From: Panopea generosa
Taxonomy: Eukaryota > Mollusca > Bivalvia > Adapedonta > Hiatellidae
Assembly (NCBI GenBank): GCA_029582155.1
Contig: CM055905.1
Coordinates: 64,447,952-64,511,951, forward strand
DNA: 64,000 bases
Reading direction: 5' to 3'
The notes under the pieces are model-generated. The model had not been told where the DNA came from and ran no database searches. It was given only the letters and a program-made list of their open reading frames with translations. This document shows, in pieces, positions 1 to 11,343 of this stretch (position 1 is the stretch's first letter; each line of letters opens with the position of its first letter). Made by a program: the position numbers and the translations under genes.

Positions 1-345
1 CCTTGCGTTGGGTTGTAGTGTCATTGAGTTAAGGTATAGTGTCATTGTGTAGGGTTATTGTGTTGGTTTGTAGTGTTATTTTGTTGGGTTGTAGTGTCTT
101 TGTGTTGGGCTGTAGTGTTATCGTATTGGGTTGTAGTGTTATTGTGTTGTGTTGTAGTGCTATTGTGTAACGTGTAATGTTATTGTGTTAAGTGCAGTGT
201 TATTTTGTTGGATTGATGTGCCATTGTGTTGGGTTGTAGTGTCATTTTGTTGGGTTGTAGTGTTATTGCGTTGGGTTATAGTGTTATTATGTTGAGTTGT
301 ATTGTAATTATGTTGTGTGTAGTGTTATTGTGTTGCGTAGTTATT
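1..345. repeat. 21-bp minisatellite, degenerate
   Basis: The GT-rich unit GTTGGGTTGTAGTGTTATTGT recurs about every 21 bases with many substitutions and indels, and the array continues off the left edge of the window. No coding potential is seen. Confidence 0.85.
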
Positions 346-839
346 TTACTTGTATCAATGCCTTTAAATTGAGAAAAAAGCAATAGTCTATTGTTTAACT
401 TTTAAATACATCATTTAACATTCTCGCATCGCTGATGATGTCATAAATATTACCATCCACGTGTAAGGTATGGGCTAATAAATCATTGCAAGCTACATCT
501 CACAAGTAATATTTGTTTACTGTCACATGGCGTTAACTGTAACCTGATAATACGTATAACAAGAGGTCCAAGAGTGCCTGAGGACGCTCTATTGGCTCAA
601 AGTGACCTTAACAACTTATGGATAAATACCCCACCACACCCATACTGAACAAAAAGATAATTGCTATGAAAAGGAAATTATTAACTTTAAATTCCCATAC
701 CATTCATCTGTAAAAATATAAATTCACTCGTACAGAACCATTATACAACCGAGCCCCTTGATTGTCAGAACTCCAATCACCCACTGTTAGGGATTTGTTA
801 TGAGCAGAAATGCTTTAGATTTTAAATAGAAGTTTTTTA
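346..839. other. intergenic, nothing recognised
   Basis: Unique-looking AT-rich sequence between the 21-bp minisatellite and the first R1 repeat unit. I see no credible open frame, RNA gene or repeat here. Confidence 0.5.
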
Positions 840-1500
840 GTACACATGGATGCGAACATGAAAAAATTCTGATTTCCCTATAATATTCCTATGTAAAAGT
901 AAAAGCCCCAATATATTCTAGTCCTTTAATATGTAGAATATTCACTCCCTTGCTGATGTAAGGATAACTTATATCAAATATGAACTAGTTTGACTGAAAG
1001 GTTATTGAAAGGAAGATTAAAAGTTCCCAATTTTAGCTATATTGCCCCCCTTCCCCCCTATGGAACTGCAATCCTCTTTATTGAACAAAATCAAATTTAC
1101 TGTTACTAGACAATGCTTTAGATCTCACATTGAACAACATATTTACATAAATGGACGAAAAAACAGTATTCCTATGTAAGGAGAATTTTTGTTTTCCAAT
1201 AGTATTCCTATATAAAACTCAAAACCCCATTACAGCGCTCCTTTAAATACAAGCCCTTGATTTGTCCAAACTTTAAACCCATACTCATTGGGATAATCTA
1301 TATCAAATAATACGAATTAGACGGACTGGTTGTTGAGAAGAAGATTTTTGAAAATTTTCTAGTTTGACCCTTTTTGACCCACCCTGGCCCCTTATGGAAA
1401 GTCAATTATCCTTATTGAACCAAATCTTATTTCCTATGACTAGATGATACTTCAGAACCCATACTGAATAATAATTTTGTCTAAATAGGAAATTTTTTTT
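840..1500 (+). repeat. dispersed repeat R1, two tandem units of ~320 bp
   Basis: The landmark 'TATTCCTATGTAAAA' followed by an AAAGCCCC-like stretch occurs near 885 and again near 1203, about 320 bases apart. Each is followed by a region with TTGAACAAAATCA and a GACTAGA-type motif. The same units recur at 33540-34390 (three tandem units) and 58270-58727 (one unit). No open reading frame or terminal repeats are visible. The family seems to be a non-coding element or satellite monomer scattered in short tandem groups. Confidence 0.7.
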
Positions 1501-1977
1501 ACAATGCATCTGGTTTATTCTCAGTCTGTGTAATTCTGTCTCTGACCAGGTAATAATATATGTATTATATACAGCCAGTTTATTGTTTTACCTGAATTAG
1601 TTTGATGATGGTGATCTAGGCATTTATGTCCTTGACCATTAAGTAAATGGACCAATGTATCAATGTAACTATGTTCAATTTCATATCTCAGTAACTATTA
1701 GCCATAAATCAAAGAAACTCCATGTGTCTTCACTACCTGTAAGGGTGCTTACTCAAAGCATAATAATTCTGTTTTGGTTTATGGCCCCTTTTCTACCTTG
1801 AAAATCTGGTTAACTAGCCATACTATGCATTGATGTTTTCTTAGATAGATTTTATATTGTAATCCACTGCTCTGTCATCATCTCTGTCACTGCTCTGCTC
1901 TTGTTCTATATCTAACATTTTAGTGTAAAAAATAGCTATTTGAGACACGAAGTTTCTTTAAATCGAGTGTGATTTAC
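1501..1977. other. downstream flank of the pseudogene
   Basis: This lies 3' of the last exon found for the minus-strand pseudogene. Further exons of that family would be expected here, but I could not recognise any with confidence. Confidence 0.4.
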
Positions 1978-3096
1978 CTGGTTTAGCCTGGTGACTGCAG
2001 TTTGGGCATTCCCGTCCCTAGCTAGTTGTCCAGGATCAGTCAATAGCAGGATCATGGTATCTATATAGCCGTTCAGTACAACGTCTGTCAGTTCTAATGT
2101 GGCCGTAAACATGATGTTATTCCAAATTGTTCTGGCCTGTTTTATGAATAAATGTTATACTTATTATTATGTTTACATATGATAACAACGGCCTGATATT
2201 GTTTGCATACAAAATGGCATAAACATTAATTCTGTAAATTTTGTAAATATTATTATTGTAAAGAACGGGTTGTAATGATATATAACACAATGACCAAAAG
2301 AGTTTGTCGATTCTATGTTGATCTAATACTTTCTCCAGCAAATTTGTTTCAAAAGTAATTGTTAATTTTATGAAAATTATTAAATATTTTTAGCCACATT
2401 TTGATATGAATCAAAGCTAGGTTTGAGTCAGATTTATTAAATGCTAGTGACAAGAAAACGTCACAATAATAGTTTATTAGATCAAGGATTGCTGATAATG
2501 GGTTGTTATAAGTTATAGATTATACCTGGTAAAATATGTTACTTTTTTTAGACAGGTTATCTACTATGATGTTCTGGAAATCCTTGAGGTTCACCACTAC
2601 ACTGACCAGTCCCGGAAAGTCTGTTTGTTCTGCAGAAGTCACGGTATTATATCTGCCGGTAGCCATAAAACATTTTGCTATCTCCCAACTGTTGCTTGCA
2701 CCAGAGTTGGGCATTCGTGTTATGCCATGAGGGGTCTAAAGAACCTGTGACTGCTATAGATTATATCCTGGAGATCATTGCATATGCCACTTGGACATGA
2801 TCTGTGTTTCTTAAGTGGGTCACTCTTGTCATGGTAATTGCACACTCCATGCCAGAGTGCACATGTTCCCTGTGTTGGACATGGGAGAACATTACGTGTT
2901 GTGCACACTTTGCATACTGTGCCTACTGGCAACCCGTTCCTTGCCCAAATATCATTCAGGCATCTTTGCAGGAAGTCTTGTACAGCACCATCAACAAAAA
3001 CACTTGAATCCCATCTCTTGTAAACTTAAGAACTAGGCCACCTTTGACCCAGTTGTTGTAAAGTGGATTCTTCAGTGTTTGTTGGACAGTGGCCAT
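1978..3096 (-). pseudogene. decayed two-exon member of a bivalve-expanded family (DZIP3-like HEPN type, tentative)
   Basis: Exon a runs from an ATG at 3096 to a donor after 2526. Exon b is 2136-1978 (53 codons, acceptor ACAG, donor CAG/GTAAAT), joined in phase 0. Readable segments in order are MATVQQTLKNPLYNNWVKGG, then FVDGAVQDFLQRCLNDIWARNG, a Cys/His-rich part with CKVCTTRNVLPCP, then SWEIAKCFM and SAEQTDFPGLVSVVVN, and in exon b LELTDVVLNGYIDTMILLL. These lie in shifting frames. One break is at a run of five T (2996-3000), one near 2728-2734 next to an in-frame stop, and one near 2690-2702. From memory the pattern matches the N-terminal part of a large, poorly characterised mollusc family often annotated as DZIP3-like or HEPN-containing. 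I could not search to confirm. The breaks could be true decay or base-calling errors; three in about 400 bases favours decay. Confidence 0.6.
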
Positions 3097-3787
3097 AATG
3101 GCAGATGGTGGTTTTATTCAAACTACAAGTCTAATGCGACTCCCATCATGTTAATAATGATATTGTCAACATTATCGCACTAAAGACTACATGTTAAATA
3201 ATTATTTCGATGAAAAGTTTTAGATAATTTAAATGGTGTGTCACCATGTAACGCAATGCAGTAATTACGTGTCTTGTGTATTTTCATGAAGGAGAATTTG
3301 TCTTGCCTGTGAAATAAAAAAGAGAATATAATTTATTATACAGAAAAATGTTATGTTTATGGCATAGCTTTCCTGTTTATCTAATATGGAAAGAAGACAA
3401 ACACGTAGAAAATAAGTTGAAAATTATGGTCATCTGTATACTCATCCATGTATACTTCTTTCTTTTTTATGACTTTTATGGTAAACGTTACAAAATATTT
3501 TCAAAATGCGACAAATTTATTAAAGCACCTTTGCGAATGGATAGCTATGTTTACGCAGGAAGCATTATTTGCTTTGAAGCTCACTGAGTTCACGGGACAA
3601 TGTTACTATATCTAAATATAGAGGGTTATTGTTTTTTCTGCTGAAAATTTAGTTTAAACTTATTTATTTTACTTCGATTGTGAAACAAGTTATATCAACT
3701 TCGACAAATTATGCTCTATGTTTTCCTAGGCAGAACCAATACTAAGCATATGCGGAAAAAGTGCTTTACTCAATGACACTACACATA
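3097..3787. other. intergenic, nothing recognised
   Basis: AT-rich flank upstream of the pseudogene start. A 79-codon plus-strand open frame at 3348-3587 has no recognisable features and looks fortuitous. Confidence 0.4.
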
Positions 3788-3850
3788 GCCGTGGAGGATG
3801 ATCGAACACGTGACACTCCGATCATGCTCTACCACTGGACCACGCGCTCC
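3720..3850 (-). mobile_element. tRNA-headed SINE fragment
   Basis: Read on the minus strand, 3850-3788 gives a tRNA-like head with an A-box-like TGGTCCAGTGGTAGAGC and a B-box-like segment, continuing into GGCTATGTGTAGTGTCATTG and a pyrimidine-poor tail towards 3720. A related head lies at 15409-15480 on the plus strand. The cloverleaf is degenerate, so this is a retroposon remnant and not a tRNA gene. Confidence 0.6.
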
Positions 3851-5693
3851 ACATTTTTTCCTAAGTTTTTCTCTTGTATTATAAAAACATATGATTTTAT
3901 TGTTAAGGTCACTGTCCACTAGCGCTATCTTATTTTTCCAAAATTGTTTGCACTTATAGGAAGGCTGTTCGCCGCGATTTCATTTCCTCCGACAAATAAA
4001 ATAGTTCCAAAAGTTTCAAAACGCAATTGCAATAGCAGAGGACGTAGAGATCCAAATTTGATTTTATTGCGATATTTGTTATATCAAACAGACAGCAAAA
4101 CACCTACAACTTCCGCTAAAACAACATGAAATGCAGACGACTACTGCACATTAGTATAACAACGATAAAAATATAGTCCCTTTAGCGTACAAAGCGGCAA
4201 TAAAGTTTTGTGTAAAATGCAGGGGAAAATTGACATTGTGGTCTCAATACTGCGATTTCAGATTGACGTTCGATTTGGAATTATTTATATTAATAACAGA
4301 AAAACTTAAAGCCAATGTTTGTTCTCACCTCTTTCGTCGTTCTCGAAAATCAGGATTTTATTGACGTTGACGCTATTATAGGAATGTTGTTTTTTATTTT
4401 CTTTTATTATACATTTGCTATAAAATCAGAACTTCTAGTATGCCTGCCACATTTAAAGTATTATCTATAGCGATGAAGATATCAAATATTAGACACCACT
4501 TGTTCAGAGGCAACCCGTGTTATACTATATAGTTTTTTCGTTTCTTTCTTCCTATCTATCAACCACATGTTGTTTGGTTTATTATAAAATAAATTGCATC
4601 CATCTTTCAAATATTTTGTTTCATATGATTTTATGTTCGTAGCTACATTACATGGAAGACTTTGTTGCTACTAACATAGCAGCTATGATCACGTGTTTGA
4701 TAGGTCATTCATGAATGTGTTGGTTTATGGTATACAATAAAACAAGAATCAAAACTGTATACAGCTGTGTCATCGTCAACTAAAAATTAGAAAATAACCA
4801 TATTTGAATTAAAAAAATACATATTTTTATCTGTCTTTAGATCTGTCTTTTTTTTCGTTCTTTTTTTCGATAGTCATTCAATAAAAAATCTGTAACAAAC
4901 AAATGTGGCTTGGTTCATGATGTTATCACTGAATCAGTAAGTGCAATTTTCATTTACTGTAATTGAAAAATAATAATTTGTTCTTCATTTTGATTATGCA
5001 TACATGTTTTTTAAGATAATAAAATAATCTATAGGCATAAATGAAAAAATAATGATCCGAAAATATCTGAAGGTGTTACCTCCAATAATATGTTACATAA
5101 TATCAGTTTGTAAACAGTTTTATATCAGTAACGGTTAGGAACACTGACGTTTTGCCAATTTATTGATCCGTAGTAATGTGGGAATAGCGTTTGTAAGTGT
5201 CGTTCACTACTGAATGTTATTAATTTTTCTTCTGTGACATAAACTTAAAGTTTGTGAAAAGTTATAAACCAGTCAATGTTATTTCAAAATAGCGTCGCAA
5301 ATGCAAATTCTACAAGGAACAAGAAATTGGTTATTTCAAAACACGGATACAATGTGGAAAAATATATAATGATGCCAGTAGTAAATGAGCTCATCGCTAA
5401 ATCAGTATTATCATAGTCTTACAAGAAGTTAAAGACGACATGATGGGTAAAACTGTCAACGAGTGAGCCTTCATGCAAGCCGTTCAGGCCTTTGTTTTTA
5501 TACTCTTATTGGTGAATTCATTCTTGGGGTTTGATTTTGTCTGCAATTAGAACAGTTACTTAAAAATAATATGGCATTAAGCGCATATAATAATAATTAT
5601 AACTTTTTGATCGATTGCCTTAAATTAGGCAAGATGATAAAGTCATTGTATGATAAATGGACAATAAAGGTTAAGAATGTTTGTTTTACATAC
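3851..5693. other. intergenic, nothing recognised
   Basis: AT-rich sequence with short open frames only. I see no domain, RNA gene or clear repeat. Confidence 0.45.
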
Positions 5694-6968
5694 GTGTGCG
5701 TATCATGTGTGTTACACGAATAATTAAGCTGTTTGTTAATAATGTGACAGTCAATTTGCGTATCATGTGTGTAACACGAGTAATTAAGCTGTTGTTAATA
5801 ATGTGACAGTTATTTTGCGTATCATGTGTGTTACACGAGTAATTAAGCTGTTTGTTAATAATGTGACAGTTATTTTGCGTATTCAAGTGTGTTACAATAG
5901 TAATTAAGCTGTTTGTTAATAATGTGACAGTTATTTTGCGTATCATGTGTGTTACACGAATAACTGAGCTGTTTGTTAATAATGTGACAGTTATTTTGCG
6001 TATCAAGTGTGTTACACGAGTAATTGAGCTGTTTGTTAATAACGTGACAGTTATTTTGCGTATCATGTGTGTTACACGAGTAATTGAGCTGATTGTTAAT
6101 AATGTGACAGTTATTTTGCGTACCATGTGTGTTTCACGAGTAATTAAGGTGATTGTTAATAATGTGACAGTTATTTTGCGTACCATGTGTAATTACACGA
6201 GTAATTAAGCTGATTGTTAATAATGTGACAGTTATTTTGCGTACCATGTGTGTTACACGAGTAATTAAGCTGATTGTTAATAATGTGACAGTTATTTTTG
6301 CGGTATCATGTGTGTTACACGAGTAATTAAGCTGTTTGTTAATAATGTGACAGTTATTTTGCGTATCAAGTGTGTTACAATAGTAATTAGGCTGTTTGTT
6401 AATAATGTGACAGTTATTTTGCGTATCATGTGTGTTTACACGAGTAACTGAGCTGATTGTTAATAATGTGACAGTTATTTTGCGTATCAAGTGGTGTTAC
6501 ACGAGTAATTGAGCTGTATGTTAATAATGTGACAGTTTATTTTGCGTATCAAGTGTGTTACAATAGTAATTAAGCTGTTTGTTAATAATGTGACAGTTAT
6601 TTTGCGTATCATGTGTGGTTACACGAGTAATTGAGCTGTTTGTTAATAATGTGACAGTTTATTTTGCGTATCAAGTGTGTTACACGAGTAATTGAGCTGA
6701 TTGTTAATAATGTGACAGTTATTTTGCGTATCATGTGTGTTTCACGAGTAATTAAGGTGATTGTTAATAATGTGACAGTTATTTTGCGTACCATGTGTGT
6801 TACACGAGTAATTAAGCTGTTTGTTAATAATGTGACAGTTTATTTTGCGTACCATGTGTGTTACACGAGTAAATTAAGCTGATTGTTAATAATGTGACAG
6901 TTATTTTGCGTATCATTTGTGTTACCACGAGTAATTAAGCTGTTTGTTAATAATGTGACAGTTATTTT
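5694..6968. repeat. 60-bp tandem array (~21 copies)
   Basis: The unit contains GTGTGTTACACGAGTAATT, AAGCTGTTTGTTAATAATG and TGACAGTTATTTTGCGTAYC. Copies differ by a few substitutions (TTTG/ATTG, TATC/TACC, ATGTG/AAGTG) and by 1-base indels. The period is divisible by three and the unit has few stops, which explains the long repetitive open frames on both strands. These are not credible genes. Confidence 0.95.
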
Positions 6969-8349
6969 TAAAAAGTGGGAACAGTGAAAGGCTGATTGTT
7001 TTTATCACCATAACCGGGTACTTTATTTTTAAAACATCAGCCTAATGAAACGTAGAGTTAATATTTTCAGTATGTATACGGTTTATGGAGTTCAGTATTA
7101 GCTCAGATCACCCTGTCTGTCGCCTGTAAGTCCGTCCGTCCGTCGTAAACTTTTGCTTGAAATGACTTCTTTTCCCAAACCGCTTGATAGATTTTCACCA
7201 AATTTAGTGCAGAGTATTCTTATATGAACTTCTCTCTAGTTTGTTTAAATCATGACCCTGGAGTCACCTTTGGACATGACCCTGTCGTCAGCTTTGCTCC
7301 GGTCCCAGAGGTTTATCATTTGTTTTGCAATAAGGGGTCAGTGAGTTTATATAGTCGTGATATATTGGGGGGAAATGTTTATAAACAATTGTAAAATTTT
7401 GAAAATCCCGATATATTCCATTTAAATCAAACCAGATTAATAACAACATTTTTTCTATTTCTATTGTTTCGTTCAAGTTTATTTAGTAACGAAAAAAAAA
7501 AGCTTATAATAATTGAAACAGAAAAAAGCGATTCCATTTTCTGTAAATAACTATAAAATGTATCACTATTTATTTTTGAACTGTACCTAAACTTGAAATT
7601 TAACCTCCATACTATTGATAAAAATGTTAATATAATATGCTAGCTATTATTACATACTGTTTTTATTATATTGAAATGTGTTTACTTTGCATTAAACTGC
7701 TGCTATGTTTTTATTTTTATGTAAATTTTCAATATATTCTATGTTTTTAAGTATAAATATGTTTAATGGGACATTGCAGCCATAATTTTGCGTCTTTTTT
7801 AATATTTTCCTCATAAGTATATATATTGCATCTGACAGGGTGTTGTTAATCAGGTCATAGCAAATCTGATTTGAGATGATAAATGTATTTTTAGAATATT
7901 TCTTATATATACATAATAGTGTTCTTTTTGCCATGTCAGTCTTTATCTCCATTTATAATCCATTTAGGCCTACGGTTGAGATTAATACCGCTTTCTCAGT
8001 TTTTAAACATTTTGTAAATATTGCAAATACTCTAATATTATAATCATATGACACATGCAATTCTTTTTTCTAAATCATTAATTTCCCAAATAATCTACTT
8101 GTCATGTATTACTTTTTTCACTTTTTTTTAAAACAACCTTTTCATCTTTCATAAATTATGTTTGTAACCAGTCTTAAATATATATATTTTCTAATTAAAC
8201 CAGGTGTGATAAGATCAATTTTATGCTTTTATGTTTTTTGTGTGCTATTTCTAACTACTTATATGTTTCTAATTGAATGTTGTTATTGTAAATGTGTATA
8301 ATATTATGTGGTTGTCAATTCAAAAGCTGTACATATACAGCGTATGTGC
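6969..8349. other. intergenic with one dispersed-repeat remnant (about 7095-7290)
   Basis: Around 7095-7290 is a stretch with CTGTCTGTCGCCTGTAAG, repeated CCGTCCGT and AGATTTTCACCAAATTTAG, which resembles a common bivalve interspersed repeat (from memory). The rest is AT-rich. An 86-codon minus-strand open frame at 7692-7952 is not recognisable. Confidence 0.45.
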
Positions 8350-8362
8350 TTATATACCATGC

Positions 8363-8648
8363 GGCCGGGCCCGATTAGCTCAGTCAGTTACGCGTCTGAC
8401 TATCAATCCAGGTGTCTTGAGTTCGAATCCCCCTCACGGCAACAGTCTCCGTGATGATTGATATACGACATTATTTCTCATTATCATTCGTCTCTCACCA
8501 CTGATTCAAGTGGAAAAGTTATCAGTTACTTGCGGAGATGGGGTTGCTCGAGTACTGGTTAATCCCAGAAACAGTGGTTAGGTTAACTGATCGTCTGTTA
8601 GCCCTCAATGGCATAAAAATGACGCTAAATATTCAATCAATCAATCAA
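8363..8648 (+). mobile_element. tRNA-derived SINE, full length, with target-site duplications
   Basis: The head has the A box TTAGCTCAGTCAG and B box GAGTTCGAATCC. The body runs from CTCCGTGATGATTGATATAC to ATGACGCTAAATATTC, and the 3' end is a short TCAA/ATCA repeat. A perfect 13-bp duplication, TTATATACCATGC, flanks it at 8350-8362 and 8649-8661. This is one of two near-complete copies of the family in the window (the other is at 36140-36420); degraded copies are at 15495, 19337, 22116, 44728 and 44963. Confidence 0.9.
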
Positions 8649-8661
8649 TTATATACCATGC

Positions 8662-9235
8662 CGACATTAAATAAAATTGATTTCATTTGATTACATTCAA
8701 TGATCCGCAACAAAACCCTGTTCCATGTTTTATTCATTTTCTGGTCCGTGGTCACTCTGTAACAGCCGTAACCCTATGTCATTACATTCCCAATGAATGA
8801 GTGTAATAAATGGTAAATGCGGCGGACCGCATTCTGCTAGTCCGCAATCGATAGTCCGCATTTTACACCCGTCCCTATCGTGGGTATTTTTGATGAAAAC
8901 GAAACTAGGTCTAACAAACTTTAGATTAATTGACTTTCTCATGATATTCTATCAACATTTAAAACTTTATAACATAAATATATTTGTATTTTTATTGTAC
9001 GCGGAATGAATTTGACAGCAAAATAGGGGTTTACAGAGGAAAGGAAACATACCGTGCAGTTTCGAATACAGTATTCTTATAATAGATCTATAACTTGCCT
9101 TACAAATATTACTATCGTTTTAGAAAAAAAGTTAAACAACAATTCTTATATTTAATATATATACCTATATCACTTGCTTCGAAAACGCCCGCTTTCCAAA
9201 TCGATCCGGAAGAAACGATGTGTTTGAGCTTGATT
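8662..9235. other. intergenic, nothing recognised
   Basis: No credible gene. A short palindromic stretch around 8819-8860 contains GCGGACC, TAGTCCGCA and TAGTCCGCATT copies, which may be a small repeat remnant. Confidence 0.4.
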
Positions 9236-9377
9236 TTAGTCTGGTATCCTGCCCAACTTTGTCGGGTTAGATGCGCACGCATCGATTCTGGATATACCGC
9301 TAGTCTGGTACCCTGCCCAACTTTATTACGTTACTAATAAAAGTAACGGAATGAAGTTGGGCAGGTTACCAGACTAA
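9236..9377. repeat. long hairpin with MITE-like ends
   Basis: TAGTCTGGTACCCTGCCCAA (from 9299) is matched in reverse complement by the segment ending GGGCAGGTTACCAGACTA at 9377. The arms are about 35 bases and the loop is only a few bases. A third direct copy of the arm, TTAGTCTGGTATCCTGCCCA, starts near 9236. This looks like ends of a small inverted-repeat transposon or a foldback element. Confidence 0.7.
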
Positions 9378-11343
9378 ATATATTCGTCGCGAGTGGTATT
9401 TTAACACGTCATGTCCCGAATGAAACAGCACGTAGTCCTGATTACATGCGACGCTTACTTTTCACTTGACAAGTCGGTGCAGAAGCAGTGTCGCACCGTT
9501 GAGGCTCTCCCAGGGATTTTGGAGATCTAGGGAACACGGCCAATTATTTTGAGAGATATGAGGAAAATTGACATGGATAAAGGCCTTATTTTAGAGATCT
9601 TTTCAAAATATAAAAAAATTAAACAAAAGTATGATTGTGTTACCGGTTTTCGATCACTTAATAATCGCTGCTAAAATATTTCAATGCAAAACGGATTTTG
9701 ACACTAAATGCTTGTATACAACGTTAAATTAACTATCAAATAATTATTTTCTACCATAACAATTACAAATACATGCCCATTGTCTTCACCATTCACGTTA
9801 GATCATGGTAACCCAGTATACGTTCAATAAAATGGCGGCACCTGATATCGAGCACATGATAGGATGATGTAATGTGTCAAACTAAAATGACACATGGCTT
9901 CAAAAGCACAAATAAATGAAAGCAGAGAAAACTACATAACCTTTAACATGAATAAATATTTCTCAATAGGTTAATTTCATCATAATATCAATTAACTTAA
10001 CAGCATGAGGTTTTTAAAAAAAAATACTTTTTATTTTTTTTAAAAATCATAGTAACCAAATAAAAACACTGATTTAAAATATATATATCTTCTTTTTTAT
10101 TTGCTACTTTATTATTTATTCTTTATATAACCACCTCTTCTTATCCACTTCTTATAACAAACCTGTTCAACTGTTTGCTTGTTGTTATTCTACATTTAAA
10201 TGTGGTCCTGTACTAATTTCAATCTCATTCTTAAAAATAAATCTATAAGAAGGTCACTCGTCCGGAACCTCGATAATTTCTGACATGCACAAGCGAAATA
10301 TTTTATAACTTTCGACCTTGACCTGTATTGCATCAGTTTTCAGCAGACGTGTATGAAATCGATATTCGTAAACAAACCTAGCATTTGTCGAGGTTTTATG
10401 TAAACTGAAAATTGGACCTAGTGAGAAATACATTTTTTCAGGTCTGTACCATAAAATGACTTTCTCACTTCTATCGGAAGCATTATTTTTTATATTTTTC
10501 TTTGCATTCAATGACCACGTGGATACTGTTTGTAAATATTGCCAATAGTGTAGGAAGTTGAAATACGCGTGCGCGATATTCGTAATTCTTGGAAGTGATC
10601 GATTTCAGGTGACGCTCGAAAACAGGTTACGGCACCATATAATTTGTATTATTGATCATAATATACTTTTAAAATGAGATGTTGACTGCTTTAGACGGCT
10701 TTTGACAGCTTTGACAAACATACATGGGAAGCTAATTTGAACAACATTAGACTTTGACTATAAGTACGTAAAAAGAACAGAGCAGAGGCGTAGCTGCTTT
10801 TAGACCGTGTGAAGTTTCATTCATATCGTATTGAATGAATGGATGTATAGATATTTTACCTGATAAAAAATATTAACCTGAAAAATTATGTCCAGAAAGG
10901 GCCATAAATCTGCCAAAATGCAACCAAGAGTTGTGGTTCTTGTCTCTGTGAGGTCCACTGATAATGCTGAACACACGTGTAAGGGTTCATTCATATTGAA
11001 TGAGTGGTTGCATAGCATCTTGCCTGTAAAAAACTTGAACTTGAAAAAGTAAGTCCAAAAGGGGTTGTCAAGAATCTGAAGTGATGTGTTAAACAACAGC
11101 AGATTCTAAATTTGCATTACCAGTTGAAAATAAACCATTTAATAAAGGAAATGAATGCTGAAGATACATTATTATGATGAAGAGAGAGAGTCAGCAACTC
11201 AATGTTTGTTTGCATCATCTGAAATACAGACTTATATAAGTTCTCAGTAAGTATAACATAAGTATTGCAGTTAATGCCAAGATTGTTCAGAATTACAAAC
11301 TGTTTTTTACAAGTATAGAACCATCCTTCCGATCATGTGATTA
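9378..11343. other. intergenic with small direct duplications
   Basis: Segments near 10810-10890 and 10980-11070 are diverged copies of one sequence (GTTTCATTCATAT, a TTTACCTGATAAAAA-like stretch, then GAAAAATTATGTCCA). An 85-codon minus-strand open frame at 10254-10511 is unrecognised. Nothing else is supportable. Confidence 0.4.

Noticed and set aside
5686..6882. CRISPR-like appearance of regularly spaced repeats
   Set aside because: The 60-bp units are contiguous with no variable spacers and lie in an animal genome; it is an ordinary minisatellite.
8363..8440. Possible functional tRNA gene
   Set aside because: The A and B boxes are good but the stems are imperfect and the element continues into a SINE body with a tail and target-site duplications.
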